Shown here: one piece after another, positions 32,489 to 41,376 of the stretch
Position numbering within the stretch: the first letter of the stretch is position 1
Layout of the letters: the number at the start of each line of letters is the position of its first letter
Source: CAWHJN01 sp963829705
GTDB taxonomy: Bacteria > Bacteroidota > Rhodothermia > Rhodothermales > BA12
DNA length: 64,000 nucleotides
Reading direction: 5' to 3'
Assembly: GCA_963829705.1 (NCBI GenBank)
Contig: CAWHJN010000001.1
Span: 124,001 to 188,000, forward strand
Notes under the pieces: model-generated
The model's input: only the letters and a program-made list of their open reading frames with translations
What the model was told of the DNA's origin: nothing
The model's database searches: none
Translations under genes and position numbers: made by a program

Positions 32489-34288
32489 ATGGCCTCGCTC
32501 TCCCGGCTCAACCCGTACCTGAAAAAGTACCGCCGCCTGTTCATCCCCGGGCTACTGTTCGCCGCCATCTCGGCGGTGTTTTCCGTGACGGTGCCCGTGC
32601 TCGTGCGGATGGTCGTGGACGCGGTGCCGCGTTTTGTGGACCAGTACCAGATTTACGGCGCGACGGGGGCAGGGCCGGATCTGTTTTCGAGCATCTTCTG
32701 GAGCCTGGCGCTTTACGCCGCCGTCATCCTCGGGCTGTCGCTGTTGAGCGGGCTGTTTTCGTTTCTGATGCGGCAGACCATCGTCGTCGCCTCGCGGCAC
32801 ATCGAGTACGACTTGCGCGGCACGCTCTACGAACACCTCCAGACGCTCCCGCCGCGCTTCTACCACCAGCTTTCGACGGGCGACGTGATGACGCGGGCGA
32901 CGAGCGACGTCGAGCAGGTGCGGCGATACATGGGGCCGGCGTTCATGTACGCCGCGCGCGCCATCACGCTCGTCGTGCTCGCGATCACGTTCATGGTCGT
33001 CATCTCACCTGTGCTCACGCTGTGGGCGCTCGCGCCGATGCCGTTTCTGGCCGTGGCCGTGTTCTTCGTGGCGAAGCTCGAGTATTCGCGCTCGCAGGCC
33101 ATCCAGAAGCAGTATTCCGTGGTGACGAGCCGGGTGCAGGAGGCGCTGGCGGGCATCCGGGTGATCAAGGCGTACACGCGCGAAGGGTACGAGCAGGGTG
33201 CCTTCGAGCACGAGAGCGAGAAACTCCAGAAACGCAACCTCGACCTCGCCAAGATCGACGCCGCGTGGCGGCCCGTGTTCGTCATCCTCATCGGGCTCTC
33301 GACGATCCTCGTCGTGTGGCAGGGCGGGCGGCTCGTGGCGCAGAACGTCATCACCGTCGGCAACATCGCCGAGTACATCATCTACGTTGCCCTGATGACG
33401 TGGCCCGTGGCGTCGCTGGGCTTCATCATCTCGATGATCCAGCGCGCCGCCGCGTCGATGGACCGGCTCTCCGACATCCTCGACACCGTGCCTGCCATCC
33501 GCGACACAGACGTCACCCAGCACGCCATCACCGAGATAAAAGGGGCGGTGGCGTTCCGCGACGTGTCGTACCACTACGGCAACAGCGGCCCGAACGTGCT
33601 CGAACACGTCCATTTCGAGTTGAACGCCGGGCAGACGCTCGGCGTCGTCGGGCGGACGGGCTCGGGCAAGACGACGCTCGTGAGCCTCATCCCGCGGTTG
33701 CTCGAAGCCACGGAGGGCACGGTCGAGGTCGATGGGCGCGACGTGCGGACGATCCCGCTCGACGTGCTGCGCCGCCACATCGGCTTCGTCCCGCAGGACG
33801 TGTTCCTCTTCTCCGACACCGTCGCCGACAACATCGCCTTCGGCGAGCCCGACGCGACGCGCGAAAACGTGGAGCACGCTACCGAGGAGGCCGATCTGCT
33901 CGACAACATCGGCGATTTCCCCGAGGGCTTCGAGACGTTCGTGGGCGAGCGCGGCATCACGCTCTCGGGCGGGCAGAAGCAGCGCAGCGCCATCGCCCGC
34001 GCCCTCATCCGCGACCCTCGCATCCTCATCTTCGACGATGCGCTCTCCGCCGTGGACGTGAGCACCGAGCGGCGCATCCTGGGCAACCTCCGCAGCCGCT
34101 ACGGGCGGCAGACGCTCGTGGTGGTGAGCCATCGCATCTCTGCCGTGCAGGACGCCGACCTCATCCTCGTGCTCGACGAAGGCCGCGTCGTCGAACGCGG
34201 TAACCACGACGCGCTCGTCCGCACAGGCGGCCTCTACGCCGATCTCTACCGCAAGCAACTGCTGGAGCAGGAGATCGCGGCGCTTTGA
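32489..34288 (+). CDS. ABC exporter half-transporter with degenerate Walker B
   Basis: A 599-residue half-transporter: six-helix exporter-type membrane domain (about 1-325) and nucleotide-binding domain (about 345-585). Walker A GRTGSGKTT is at 388-396, signature LSGGQ at 492-496 and H-loop His548. The catalytic Glu after Walker B is replaced by Asp (IFDDALSAVD, Asp516-Asp517), as in the degenerate half of heterodimeric exporters such as TM287/288. Its partner is probably the half-transporter at 35277-37136, which has the canonical Glu. Substrate unknown; lipid or drug export is typical of this family. Confidence 0.92.
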   Translation: MASLSRLNPYLKKYRRLFIPGLLFAAISAVFSVTVPVLVRMVVDAVPRFVDQYQIYGATGAGPDLFSSIFWSLALYAAVILGLSLLSGLFSFLMRQTIVVASRHIEYDLRGTLYEHLQTLPPRFYHQLSTGDVMTRATSDVEQVRRYMGPAFMYAARAITLVVLAITFMVVISPVLTLWALAPMPFLAVAVFFVAKLEYSRSQAIQKQYSVVTSRVQEALAGIRVIKAYTREGYEQGAFEHESEKLQKRNLDLAKIDAAWRPVFVILIGLSTILVVWQGGRLVAQNVITVGNIAEYIIYVALMTWPVASLGFIISMIQRAAASMDRLSDILDTVPAIRDTDVTQHAITEIKGAVAFRDVSYHYGNSGPNVLEHVHFELNAGQTLGVVGRTGSGKTTLVSLIPRLLEATEGTVEVDGRDVRTIPLDVLRRHIGFVPQDVFLFSDTVADNIAFGEPDATRENVEHATEEADLLDNIGDFPEGFETFVGERGITLSGGQKQRSAIARALIRDPRILIFDDALSAVDVSTERRILGNLRSRYGRQTLVVVSHRISAVQDADLILVLDEGRVVERGNHDALVRTGGLYADLYRKQLLEQEIAAL

Positions 34289-34296
34289 GGGGTGCT

Positions 34297-34337
34297 GGTT
34301 GGATGGTTTGCTGAGGACGCGCCCCAACCATCCAACC
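34297..34337 (+). terminator. 12-bp inverted repeat between exporter and RNase Z genes
   Basis: GGTTGGATGGTT (34297-34308) and its exact complement AACCATCCAACC (34326-34337), with a 17-base loop, begin 9 bp after the exporter stop. No T run follows. It may end or attenuate the transcript, or shield the mRNA end, between the first exporter half and rnz. Confidence 0.5.
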
Positions 34338-34360
34338 CACCAGTCATCTAACCAACGTCC

Positions 34361-35275
34361 ATGCGCGTCATCCCCCTCGGCGTCTCCGCCGCGCTGCCCG
34401 CGCACGGGCGGCACCTGTCGGCCACGGCGCTCGACCTGGGAGGCGAGTGGATCCTGTTCGACTGCGGCGAAGGGACGCAGTACCAGATCATGAAAACGGC
34501 GCTGCGCCCGTCGCGCCTCTCGACGGTCTGCATCACGCACCTGCACGGTGACCACGTGTTCGGGCTGCCCGGTTTGCTCACGTCGCTGTCGATGGGAGGG
34601 CGGCGCGAGACGCTGCGGGTCGTGGCGCCGGAGGGGCTTTTCGGGGCGCTGTATGCGTGGCCGGGCGTCGACGGACTGGCTTTCGAGATCGACGAGGTGC
34701 CGCTGTCGGAGCCGCTTCGCGTAAACCTCGTGTGCAACACGCCCACCTACCGCATCGCCGCGCGCCCACTCGATCACCGGGTGTTCTGCGCCGGGTATCG
34801 GTGGGAGGAGAAGCCGGGGCCTGGCAACCTCGACGTGCAAAAAGCGCGGGTGCTGGGCGTGTCCGAGTGGCCGCTTTTCCGAAAGCTCAAAGCAGGCGAG
34901 GCCGTCGAAGTTGGCGGTCGGCGCGTGGAGCCTGCCGAGGTGATGATTCCGCCACCCGCGCCGCGTTCGATGGCGTACCTCACCGACACGCGTCCGTGCG
35001 AGGGCGGCAGGCTACTGGCCCGCGACGCCGATCTCGTCGTCCACGACAGCACCTTCACCGACGCCCACGCCCGCCGCGCCGACGAAACCGGCCACAGCAC
35101 CGCCCGGCAGGCCGCCACAGTCGCCCGCGACGCGGGGGCGCACCGGTTGCTCTTGACGCATTTCAGCGCCCGCTACGAAACCACTGACGCACTGGTGGCA
35201 GAGGCCCGTGCCGTCTTTGCAGCGAGCGAGGCCGCAACGGAATGCACGCCGGTGCGTTTGGACGCCCGCTCCTGA
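34361..35275 (+). CDS. rnz: Ribonuclease Z
   Basis: A 304-residue metallo-beta-lactamase-fold endonuclease that trims tRNA 3' ends. The zinc motif THLHGDHVFGLPGL (59-72) supplies His60, His62, Asp64 and His65, and an early DCGEGTQYQ (34-42) is typical of tRNase Z. Further ligands follow in VVHDSTFTD and in LLLTHFSARY near the end. Length fits the short bacterial form. The gene lies between the two halves of an ABC exporter; the second half starts 1 bp after its stop. Confidence 0.94.
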   Translation: MRVIPLGVSAALPAHGRHLSATALDLGGEWILFDCGEGTQYQIMKTALRPSRLSTVCITHLHGDHVFGLPGLLTSLSMGGRRETLRVVAPEGLFGALYAWPGVDGLAFEIDEVPLSEPLRVNLVCNTPTYRIAARPLDHRVFCAGYRWEEKPGPGNLDVQKARVLGVSEWPLFRKLKAGEAVEVGGRRVEPAEVMIPPPAPRSMAYLTDTRPCEGGRLLARDADLVVHDSTFTDAHARRADETGHSTARQAATVARDAGAHRLLLTHFSARYETTDALVAEARAVFAASEAATECTPVRLDARS

Positions 35276-35276
35276 C

Positions 35277-37136
35277 GTGCCCTCGGGCGCGCTGCTCACC
35301 CCTGAAATCCGCCTCCTGCCCGTGGCCAACGGCACCGTCAAAAAGCCCGACGACGAAAAAGGCTTCGACCGGCACCTGTTTCGCCGGATCGTCGGCTACC
35401 TCGCGCCCTACAAAGGATGGGTCGTGCTGGCGCTCGTGCTGGTGCTGGCCGTCGCATTCCTCGGCCCGCTGCGGCCCAAGCTCATCCAGGTCGCCATCGA
35501 CCGGTACATCGTGCCGGGCGACCTCGGCGGGTTGTCGGAGATCATCTACCTGCTCGTCGGCGTGCTCGTGGCCGAAGGGGTGCTGTCGTTTGTGACGGCC
35601 TACCTGACGCAGTGGATCGGGCAGCACGCCATCTACGACATGCGGACGGCGGTTTTCCGGCACCTCCAGAAGCAGCCGCTTCGCTTTTTCGACAGGACGC
35701 CCATCGGGCGGCTCATCACGCGGGCGACGAGCGACGTGGAGACGCTCTCCGACGTGCTCTCGGCAGGCTTCGTCACGATCCTCGGCGACCTGTTCCGGCT
35801 GATCTTCATCGCCTACTTCATGTTCACGCTCGACGTCACGCTGGCGCTCGTGTCGCTGGCGGTGATGCCGTTCATGGTGTGGGCGACGATGGTGTTTCGC
35901 AAGAAAGTGCGCGTGCAGTACCGCGAGACGCGCAAGCAGGTGGCGCGCCTCAACTCGTTCATGCAGGAGCACGTGACGGGCATGAGCGTCGTCCAGCTTT
36001 TCAACCGCGAAAAGGAAGAGGCGCGGCGCTTTGCGAGCATCAACGAGGACAACCGGCGGGCGCAGATCAAGACGGTGTTTTACTTCGCGCTGTTCTACCC
36101 CGCCGTCGAAATCATCGCCGCCGTCGCCCTCGGGCTGGTGCTGTGGGTGGGCGGCGTGGCGGCCCTGAGCGAGTACGTGACGCTGGGCGTGCTCATCGCC
36201 TTTATCCAGTACGTGCGGCAGTTTTTCGAGCCGATCCGCAACTTGTCCGACCAGTACAACACGCTGCAAAGCGCGATGACGGGGGCCGAGCGGATCTTCG
36301 GGTTGCTGGACGAAGACCTGTCGCTGCCGCAGAGCGCCGAGCCATTCGCGCCGACCGCCTTCCGGGGCGAGATCGAGTTCAAAAACGTCTGGTTCACCTA
36401 CGACGTCGGCGTGCCCGACGGCGAGGCGCAAGAACCCAACTGGATCCTGCGCGACGTGTCGTTCCGCGCCGCGCCTGGCCAGAGTGTCGCCATCGTCGGC
36501 GCGACGGGCGCGGGCAAGACGACCATCATCAACCTGCTGCTGCGCTTCTACGACATCCAGAAGGGCCAGATTCTCGTCGATGGGGTGGACGTGCGAGACT
36601 ACGCCGTAGACAGCTTGCGCCGCCACATCGGGCTCGTGTTGCAGGACGTTTTTCTGTTCTCGGGCTCGGTGGAGCGCAACGTCGCGCTGGGGGATGAAAG
36701 CGTGACGCTCGCCACCATCCGCGAGGCATCGGCGCTCATCGGCGCGGATCGCTTTATCGAAAAGCTGCCGCAGGCCTACGCACAGGACGTGCGCGAGCGC
36801 GGCGCGACGCTCTCGCACGGGCAGCGGCAGATGCTCTCTTTCGTGCGCGCGCTCGTCTACGATCCGCGCGTGCTTGTGCTCGACGAGGCCACGTCGAGCG
36901 TGGACACCGAGACGGAAGAAGCCATCCAGTCCGCCCTCGAAAAGCTGCTCGAAGGCCGCACGTCGCTCATCATCGCACACCGCCTCTCGACCATCCAGCA
37001 CGCCGACCAGATCCTCGTGATGCACCGGGGCGAGATCCGCGAGCGCGGCACGCACCAGGAACTGCTGGCGCAGGCGGGATTGTACCGCCGCCTCTACGAA
37101 CTCCAGTACGCCGAGCAGGAACGCCCGGCAGCGTAA
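35277..37136 (+). CDS. ABC exporter half-transporter with canonical ATPase site
   Basis: A 619-residue half-transporter (six helices to about residue 330, ATPase domain after 360). Walker A GATGAGKTT is at 408-416, Walker B with catalytic Glu (LVLDEATSSVD, Glu537) and H-loop His568. Its signature is LSHGQ at 512-516, the YheH-type variant found in heterodimeric exporters, where it pairs with the degenerate site of the partner. The GTG at 35277, 1 bp after the rnz stop, is chosen as start; the frame is also open upstream inside rnz. It is the likely partner of the transporter at 32489-34288. Confidence 0.92.
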   Translation: MPSGALLTPEIRLLPVANGTVKKPDDEKGFDRHLFRRIVGYLAPYKGWVVLALVLVLAVAFLGPLRPKLIQVAIDRYIVPGDLGGLSEIIYLLVGVLVAEGVLSFVTAYLTQWIGQHAIYDMRTAVFRHLQKQPLRFFDRTPIGRLITRATSDVETLSDVLSAGFVTILGDLFRLIFIAYFMFTLDVTLALVSLAVMPFMVWATMVFRKKVRVQYRETRKQVARLNSFMQEHVTGMSVVQLFNREKEEARRFASINEDNRRAQIKTVFYFALFYPAVEIIAAVALGLVLWVGGVAALSEYVTLGVLIAFIQYVRQFFEPIRNLSDQYNTLQSAMTGAERIFGLLDEDLSLPQSAEPFAPTAFRGEIEFKNVWFTYDVGVPDGEAQEPNWILRDVSFRAAPGQSVAIVGATGAGKTTIINLLLRFYDIQKGQILVDGVDVRDYAVDSLRRHIGLVLQDVFLFSGSVERNVALGDESVTLATIREASALIGADRFIEKLPQAYAQDVRERGATLSHGQRQMLSFVRALVYDPRVLVLDEATSSVDTETEEAIQSALEKLLEGRTSLIIAHRLSTIQHADQILVMHRGEIRERGTHQELLAQAGLYRRLYELQYAEQERPAA

Positions 37137-37226
37137 CGCATGCCGCCCGGCTCCTCACGGAAGGATTACACGCCGCGGGCGTGATAGGCACCCTGCAGCG
37201 GCACAGGCGAGCAGGCGACCGGTAGG

Positions 37227-39020
37227 ATGAACCATCATCCACACCGCTTCTCCATGCCGCTGCGCTTCTTCCTCTGCGCCACCTGCCTGTTCTTTGCCCT
37301 CGTCGCCTCCGCGCAAAATGCGTCGCCAGACTCCGTCGTGACGCCGCCGGATTCGGTTTCCGTGGCGGAGGCTACCGCCGCGCTCATGCAGCCGTCGGCC
37401 GCGCCGGGCGCGTACCACGAGGCGTACCACGTGCTGAGTAAACTCAACGAGGGCCTGCCCACGCCGGGCACGACGGGCAACCTGCAAACGCCGCAGGCCG
37501 CGCTGGAGCACTTCGTTCGCGCCGCGCGGCAGGGCGATTTCGACAGTGCCGCACAGACCCTCAACCTCAACATGGTGCCGGAGGAGCGCCGCGCCGCCCT
37601 CGCGCCCATCATCGCACGGCAGTTGTTCTACGTGATGGACAAGCAGGTCGGCTTCGACTGGGAGGGGCTGCCCGACCGCCCCGACGGGGCCGCTGATCAG
37701 GCGATGGGCGGCAGCAACCCGCTTCTCGGGCAGCCGCGCCGAAGTCTGCTCCTCGGCACCATCCCGCTCGACGGGCGCGACGTGGCGCTGCGCCTCCAGC
37801 GCGTCCGCGTGGGCGATGCCGCGCCCGTGTGGGTGGTTTCGCCGCAGACGGTCGAGAACGTGCCCGCGCTCTATGAGCGCTATGGTCCCGGCCCGGTGGA
37901 CCGCGTCATGCCCGGCTGGGCACGCACCGAAGTGCTCGGCGCGGCGGCGTGGACGTGGCTGGCCCTCGCGCTCGCGCTCGTCGCACTCGTCGGCATCGGG
38001 TGGGGTGTGCGGCGCATCACGCGGCGAGCACTCGACAAATCGGATTCCATGTGGCTGCGCGCCATCGCGGGGCAGGTGGCCACTCCGTTCGCGGTGCTTC
38101 TGGGCGCGTTCGGGCTGTACCTGCTCGCCTCGGCGGTGCTCAGTATGCCGCGCTTCGTCACCACCACGCTGCTCGTCGTCACCATCTTTGCCTTCGTGTG
38201 GCTCTGCATGCGCGCCATCTCGGCCATTACCGAGGTCGTGACGAAAGAGCAGAACTTCGACGGCTTGCAGGAGCTGTCGGCGGGTGAGGGGAGCGAGCAG
38301 CAGCGCTGGCTCACGTACCTGTCGGTGGGAAGGCGCGTGCTGCTGTTCGTCGTCTTCGTCTTCGGCGTCGGGCTCGTCATCGCACAGTTCCAGTCGCTCG
38401 AAAAGCTCGGCTTCTCGCTGATGGCGTCAGCGGGTGTGGCGACGGTGCTGCTCGGCATCGCGGCGCAGCCCGTGCTGGGCAACATCATCGCCAGCATCCA
38501 GATCGCCCTCTCGCGCCCCGTCCGCATCGGCGACAGCGTGCTCTACGAGGGAAACTGGGGCTATGTCGAGGACATCACCTACACCTACGTGCTCATCAAG
38601 ACGTGGGACGAGCGCCGCCTCGTCGTGCCGCTGCGCTACTTTATCACGCACCCGTTCGAAAACTGGACGCTGCGTGACACGCACCTCATCAAACCCATCT
38701 ACCTCCACGCCGATTACACCATCGACGTGGAGCAGGTGCGGGAGAAGTTCGGTGAGATGCTGCGCGCGTCCGATCTGTGGGACGAGAAGAATGAGCCGTC
38801 GGTGCTTGTGACCTCGGCAGGCGACGAGACCGTCGAGATCCGAGCGCTGTGCAGCGCCGCGAACCCGTCGGACGCGTGGGATCTGCACTGCGAGTTGCGC
38901 GAAAAGCTCGTCGCCTACGTACGCGACCTCGACGGCGGCGCGCACCTGCCCCGCCGCCGCGTGGCGCTGCGCGAGCCAGCACGCCAGGGAGTAGCGCCTG
39001 GCGACACGACGGGCGAGTAG
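37227..39020 (+). CDS. Large MscS-family mechanosensitive channel
   Basis: A 597-residue membrane protein. It has a signal peptide (ATCLFFALVASAQ), a long periplasmic domain (about 30-230), about five transmembrane helices (about 235-400) and an MscS pore and beta domain (GFSLMASAGVATVLLGIA, NIIASIQIALSRPVRIGD, then VPLRYFITHPFENWT). Channels of this type open under membrane tension to release solutes after osmotic downshock; the extra periplasmic domain places it with larger MscK/YbdG-like relatives. ATGs at 37227 and 37254 are both possible; the second gives the neater signal peptide. Confidence 0.9.
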   Translation: MNHHPHRFSMPLRFFLCATCLFFALVASAQNASPDSVVTPPDSVSVAEATAALMQPSAAPGAYHEAYHVLSKLNEGLPTPGTTGNLQTPQAALEHFVRAARQGDFDSAAQTLNLNMVPEERRAALAPIIARQLFYVMDKQVGFDWEGLPDRPDGAADQAMGGSNPLLGQPRRSLLLGTIPLDGRDVALRLQRVRVGDAAPVWVVSPQTVENVPALYERYGPGPVDRVMPGWARTEVLGAAAWTWLALALALVALVGIGWGVRRITRRALDKSDSMWLRAIAGQVATPFAVLLGAFGLYLLASAVLSMPRFVTTTLLVVTIFAFVWLCMRAISAITEVVTKEQNFDGLQELSAGEGSEQQRWLTYLSVGRRVLLFVVFVFGVGLVIAQFQSLEKLGFSLMASAGVATVLLGIAAQPVLGNIIASIQIALSRPVRIGDSVLYEGNWGYVEDITYTYVLIKTWDERRLVVPLRYFITHPFENWTLRDTHLIKPIYLHADYTIDVEQVREKFGEMLRASDLWDEKNEPSVLVTSAGDETVEIRALCSAANPSDAWDLHCELREKLVAYVRDLDGGAHLPRRRVALREPARQGVAPGDTTGE

Positions 39021-39039
39021 CCTCCTGATATCCGGCAAT

Positions 39040-40131
39040 ATGACGACACAAAGGCCCTCTATCGTGCGAATGGCGCGTGGTTCTGCACACCGCCACCCGA
39101 GAGCTGAGGAAGCCGGTCTATGGCCTTCGCTCACACGCCGAATGAAGCACCTCGGCAGCTTGCGCGATGGCGTTCTGGTGGGCGTCGCGCTCGTCTACGG
39201 CGCGGGCTACGCGGTGTGGTCGCTCCATGCGTGGCGCTTCAACATGGGCGTGCTGCCCGCGCTGGATTTCCAGTACTTCGTGGCGGGCTTGATCCCGGTG
39301 ATGATCCTCCTCGCAGCCTTTGTGCTCGGGCGCATCCTGTGGCGCTTCGTCATGCATACGTGGCCTGCTAGGGTAGGCCCCGAGGCGGTAGGGGGTTGGA
39401 GGGTTCTCCGCCTGCTCCTGTTCGGGTTGTTGGTCGTGTCCTTGCTCGGCTTCTTCTTCGCATCCTCCCCATCGTTCGCGCTCGCGTTACTCGCCCTGAT
39501 GGGGCTGGCCGTGTGGTTCACCCGTTCAGAGGGCACGCAGATGCGCCGACGCGAGGTGCGTTCTGCTGCCGCCATGGCCCGTGGCATCGGAGTACTGGTT
39601 CTCGCAGTCGGCCTGATCGCCGTTCTCGTATCCAGCGAGCGTATCGATCAGGCGCTGTTTGCCTTCTCAGACGAGACGCAGGATCAGATTACCCGGTACG
39701 TTGCCCTGGCGCTTGTACCCATCGTACTGCTGCTACCGGCGACCGGTACCTGGCCCGACCGGCTGTTGAAGCCCACCTACTTCGTGATGATGTTCGTCTT
39801 TCTACCCCTTCTCGCGCTGCTGTATTACGTGGAGCAGGTATATCCCCGCTGGCCGCAGGAACTGGGCGGTGGGCACCCGCGCTGCGCGTTTGTCGAGGGG
39901 AGGACGGAAGCGTGGACACCGGACACGCGCCGTGCTCTGTTCGCCTCACAGCCCCCCCTCACGCAGCTTGCCACACGCTCCCATCCGTTGCAGGTGCTCT
40001 ATGCCAACGACGACATCCTGCTCGTGCGGGCAGAGGGAGAAGCCGCATCCCAGCGCGTCTACGAACTCAAAAAGAGCGACCTGAACGCCATCGTGTGGTG
40101 CGATGCCGACGAGGTGCTCGCCGAGGAATAG
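39040..40131 (+). CDS. Polytopic membrane protein, unknown
   Basis: A protein of up to 363 residues with about seven hydrophobic helices (VLVGVALVYGAGYAVW, YFVAGLIPVMILLAAFVLG, VLRLLLFGLLVVSLLGFFFA, LVPIVLLLPATG, YFVMMFVFLPLLALLYYVEQ and others) and a soluble C-terminal tail of about 85 residues. No recognised motif. An internal ATG at 39142 (MKHLGSLRDG) would remove 34 uncertain residues. Its codons look slightly less GC-rich than the neighbours, so later acquisition is possible. Confidence 0.7.
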   Translation: MTTQRPSIVRMARGSAHRHPRAEEAGLWPSLTRRMKHLGSLRDGVLVGVALVYGAGYAVWSLHAWRFNMGVLPALDFQYFVAGLIPVMILLAAFVLGRILWRFVMHTWPARVGPEAVGGWRVLRLLLFGLLVVSLLGFFFASSPSFALALLALMGLAVWFTRSEGTQMRRREVRSAAAMARGIGVLVLAVGLIAVLVSSERIDQALFAFSDETQDQITRYVALALVPIVLLLPATGTWPDRLLKPTYFVMMFVFLPLLALLYYVEQVYPRWPQELGGGHPRCAFVEGRTEAWTPDTRRALFASQPPLTQLATRSHPLQVLYANDDILLVRAEGEAASQRVYELKKSDLNAIVWCDADEVLAEE

Positions 40132-40163
40132 CAGCGGTATCTTGCCTGAAAAGCCTCCGATCC

Positions 40164-41195
40164 ATGCGTTTCTTTTTTGCCCTCGCGCTGATTCTCGCTG
40201 CCTGCACCGCCACACAGAGACTGCCCGACCCCGCCACGCCCGTCGCCGTCGAGGTCGTCGAAACCGGCACCGACGCGCTGCTGGTGAGCGTGGGCCACGC
40301 GGACGATGGCACGCTGTGGACGGCGGGCACGAAGGGGACGTGGGGGCGCTCGCGCGACGGCGGGCAGACGTGGACGATGGGCACGGTGCCCGGCGCAGAC
40401 TCGCTCCAGTTTCGTGATGTCGAGGCGTTCTCCGCGACTCACGCCGTCCTTCTCAGCATCGGCAACGGTGCCGACAGCCGTGTCTACACCACTGGCGACG
40501 GCGGCGCGACGTGGGCGCTGCGCTGGACGAACGCCGAGCCGGAAGCGTTTTATGATTGCATGGCCTTCTTCGACCAGGAGCACGGCTTCGCCTTTTCCGA
40601 TGCCGTGGGCACGCGCCTTCCGATGATCGAGACGCGCGACGGTGGTGCCACGTGGACGGCAGTGCCCGAGAACCGCGTGCCCGCCGCGCGCGCCGGCGAA
40701 GGCGGCTTCGCGTCGTCCGGCACGTGCGCCATGGCCGAGGGCGACCGGGGCTGGGTCGTCACCAACGGCGGCGATGGGCCAGACCGTGTCTTTTTCACGG
40801 AAGACCGCGGCGCGGCGTGGCGGGTCGTCGAGACACCCATCGCTTCCGACGACGGGGGGCGCGGGCTGGCGACGCTGGCCGTCGGGCAGATGCACCTGCG
40901 AGCGGCGCTCCTCGGGGCCATCGACGGCGTGACGCTGCTGCGCTCGTCGGATGCGGGCGCCACCTGGACACGCGACGGTGCTACGATCATCGACAAGGTC
41001 TACGGACTCGCCGCCGTGCCGCAGCGCCGCGACGACGCGCACGTGGCCGTGGGGCCGGGCGGCGTGGACGCACAGCGGCCCTCGGGCGCGTGGCAGCACC
41101 TCACCGACGCCGAGATGTGGGGCGTGACGGCGGCGGGCGCGGGCCGCGCCGTGGCCGTGGGGCGCGACGGGCGCGTGGCACTGCTGCGCTTCTGA
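40164..41195 (+). CDS. BNR-repeat lipoprotein (YCF48/Hcf136-like propeller)
   Basis: A 343-residue lipoprotein: LALILAAC supplies the lipobox Cys, followed by a beta-propeller with Asp-box repeats (SRDGGQTW, TGDGGATW, TRDGGATW, SSDAGATW). It resembles the photosynthesis-assembly factor family and the putative oxidoreductases of Bacteroidota genomes, which mostly bind proteins or glycans. TATCTTGC 26 bp upstream of the ATG could be a -7 element. It lies 181 bp before the TonB receptor, which has its own promoter. Confidence 0.85.
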   Translation: MRFFFALALILAACTATQRLPDPATPVAVEVVETGTDALLVSVGHADDGTLWTAGTKGTWGRSRDGGQTWTMGTVPGADSLQFRDVEAFSATHAVLLSIGNGADSRVYTTGDGGATWALRWTNAEPEAFYDCMAFFDQEHGFAFSDAVGTRLPMIETRDGGATWTAVPENRVPAARAGEGGFASSGTCAMAEGDRGWVVTNGGDGPDRVFFTEDRGAAWRVVETPIASDDGGRGLATLAVGQMHLRAALLGAIDGVTLLRSSDAGATWTRDGATIIDKVYGLAAVPQRRDDAHVAVGPGGVDAQRPSGAWQHLTDAEMWGVTAAGAGRAVAVGRDGRVALLRF

Positions 41196-41308
41196 CACGC
41201 GACGCGACCGCGTGAACTGGGAAGATCGTGTTGGTCGAGCGATGCCGCCGCGCATCGTGATACTCCGGTGACAGGTGGCGAGCACGCTTTGGATAGGTTT
41301 CGGGCTGT

Positions 41309-41337
41309 TTTGCCGGGGCGCGCCGCCTGTATCTTCC
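41309..41337 (+). promoter_or_regulatory. Promoter of the receptor-importer operon
   Basis: TTTG at 41309-41312 and TATCTTCC at 41330-41337, 17 bp apart, resemble the Bacteroidota -33/-7 pair (TTTG, TAnnTTTG). The receptor ATG follows 39 bp downstream after a pyrimidine-rich leader. This is the main candidate promoter in the 181-bp gap after the BNR lipoprotein gene; nothing else was recognised there. Confidence 0.45.
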
Positions 41338-41376
41338 GCCGCTCCGCTCTCTACCCCCTCGGGCAATCTCCCTCCT

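Noticed and set aside
32170..34203. A 677-codon plus-strand frame overlapping the ABC exporter
   Set aside because: It is an Arg/Ala/His-rich frame without domains; the exporter frame has all ABC motifs.
35507..37136. LSHGQ as an inactivating mutation of the second exporter half
   Set aside because: The same variant signature is normal in YheH-type partners of heterodimeric exporters.
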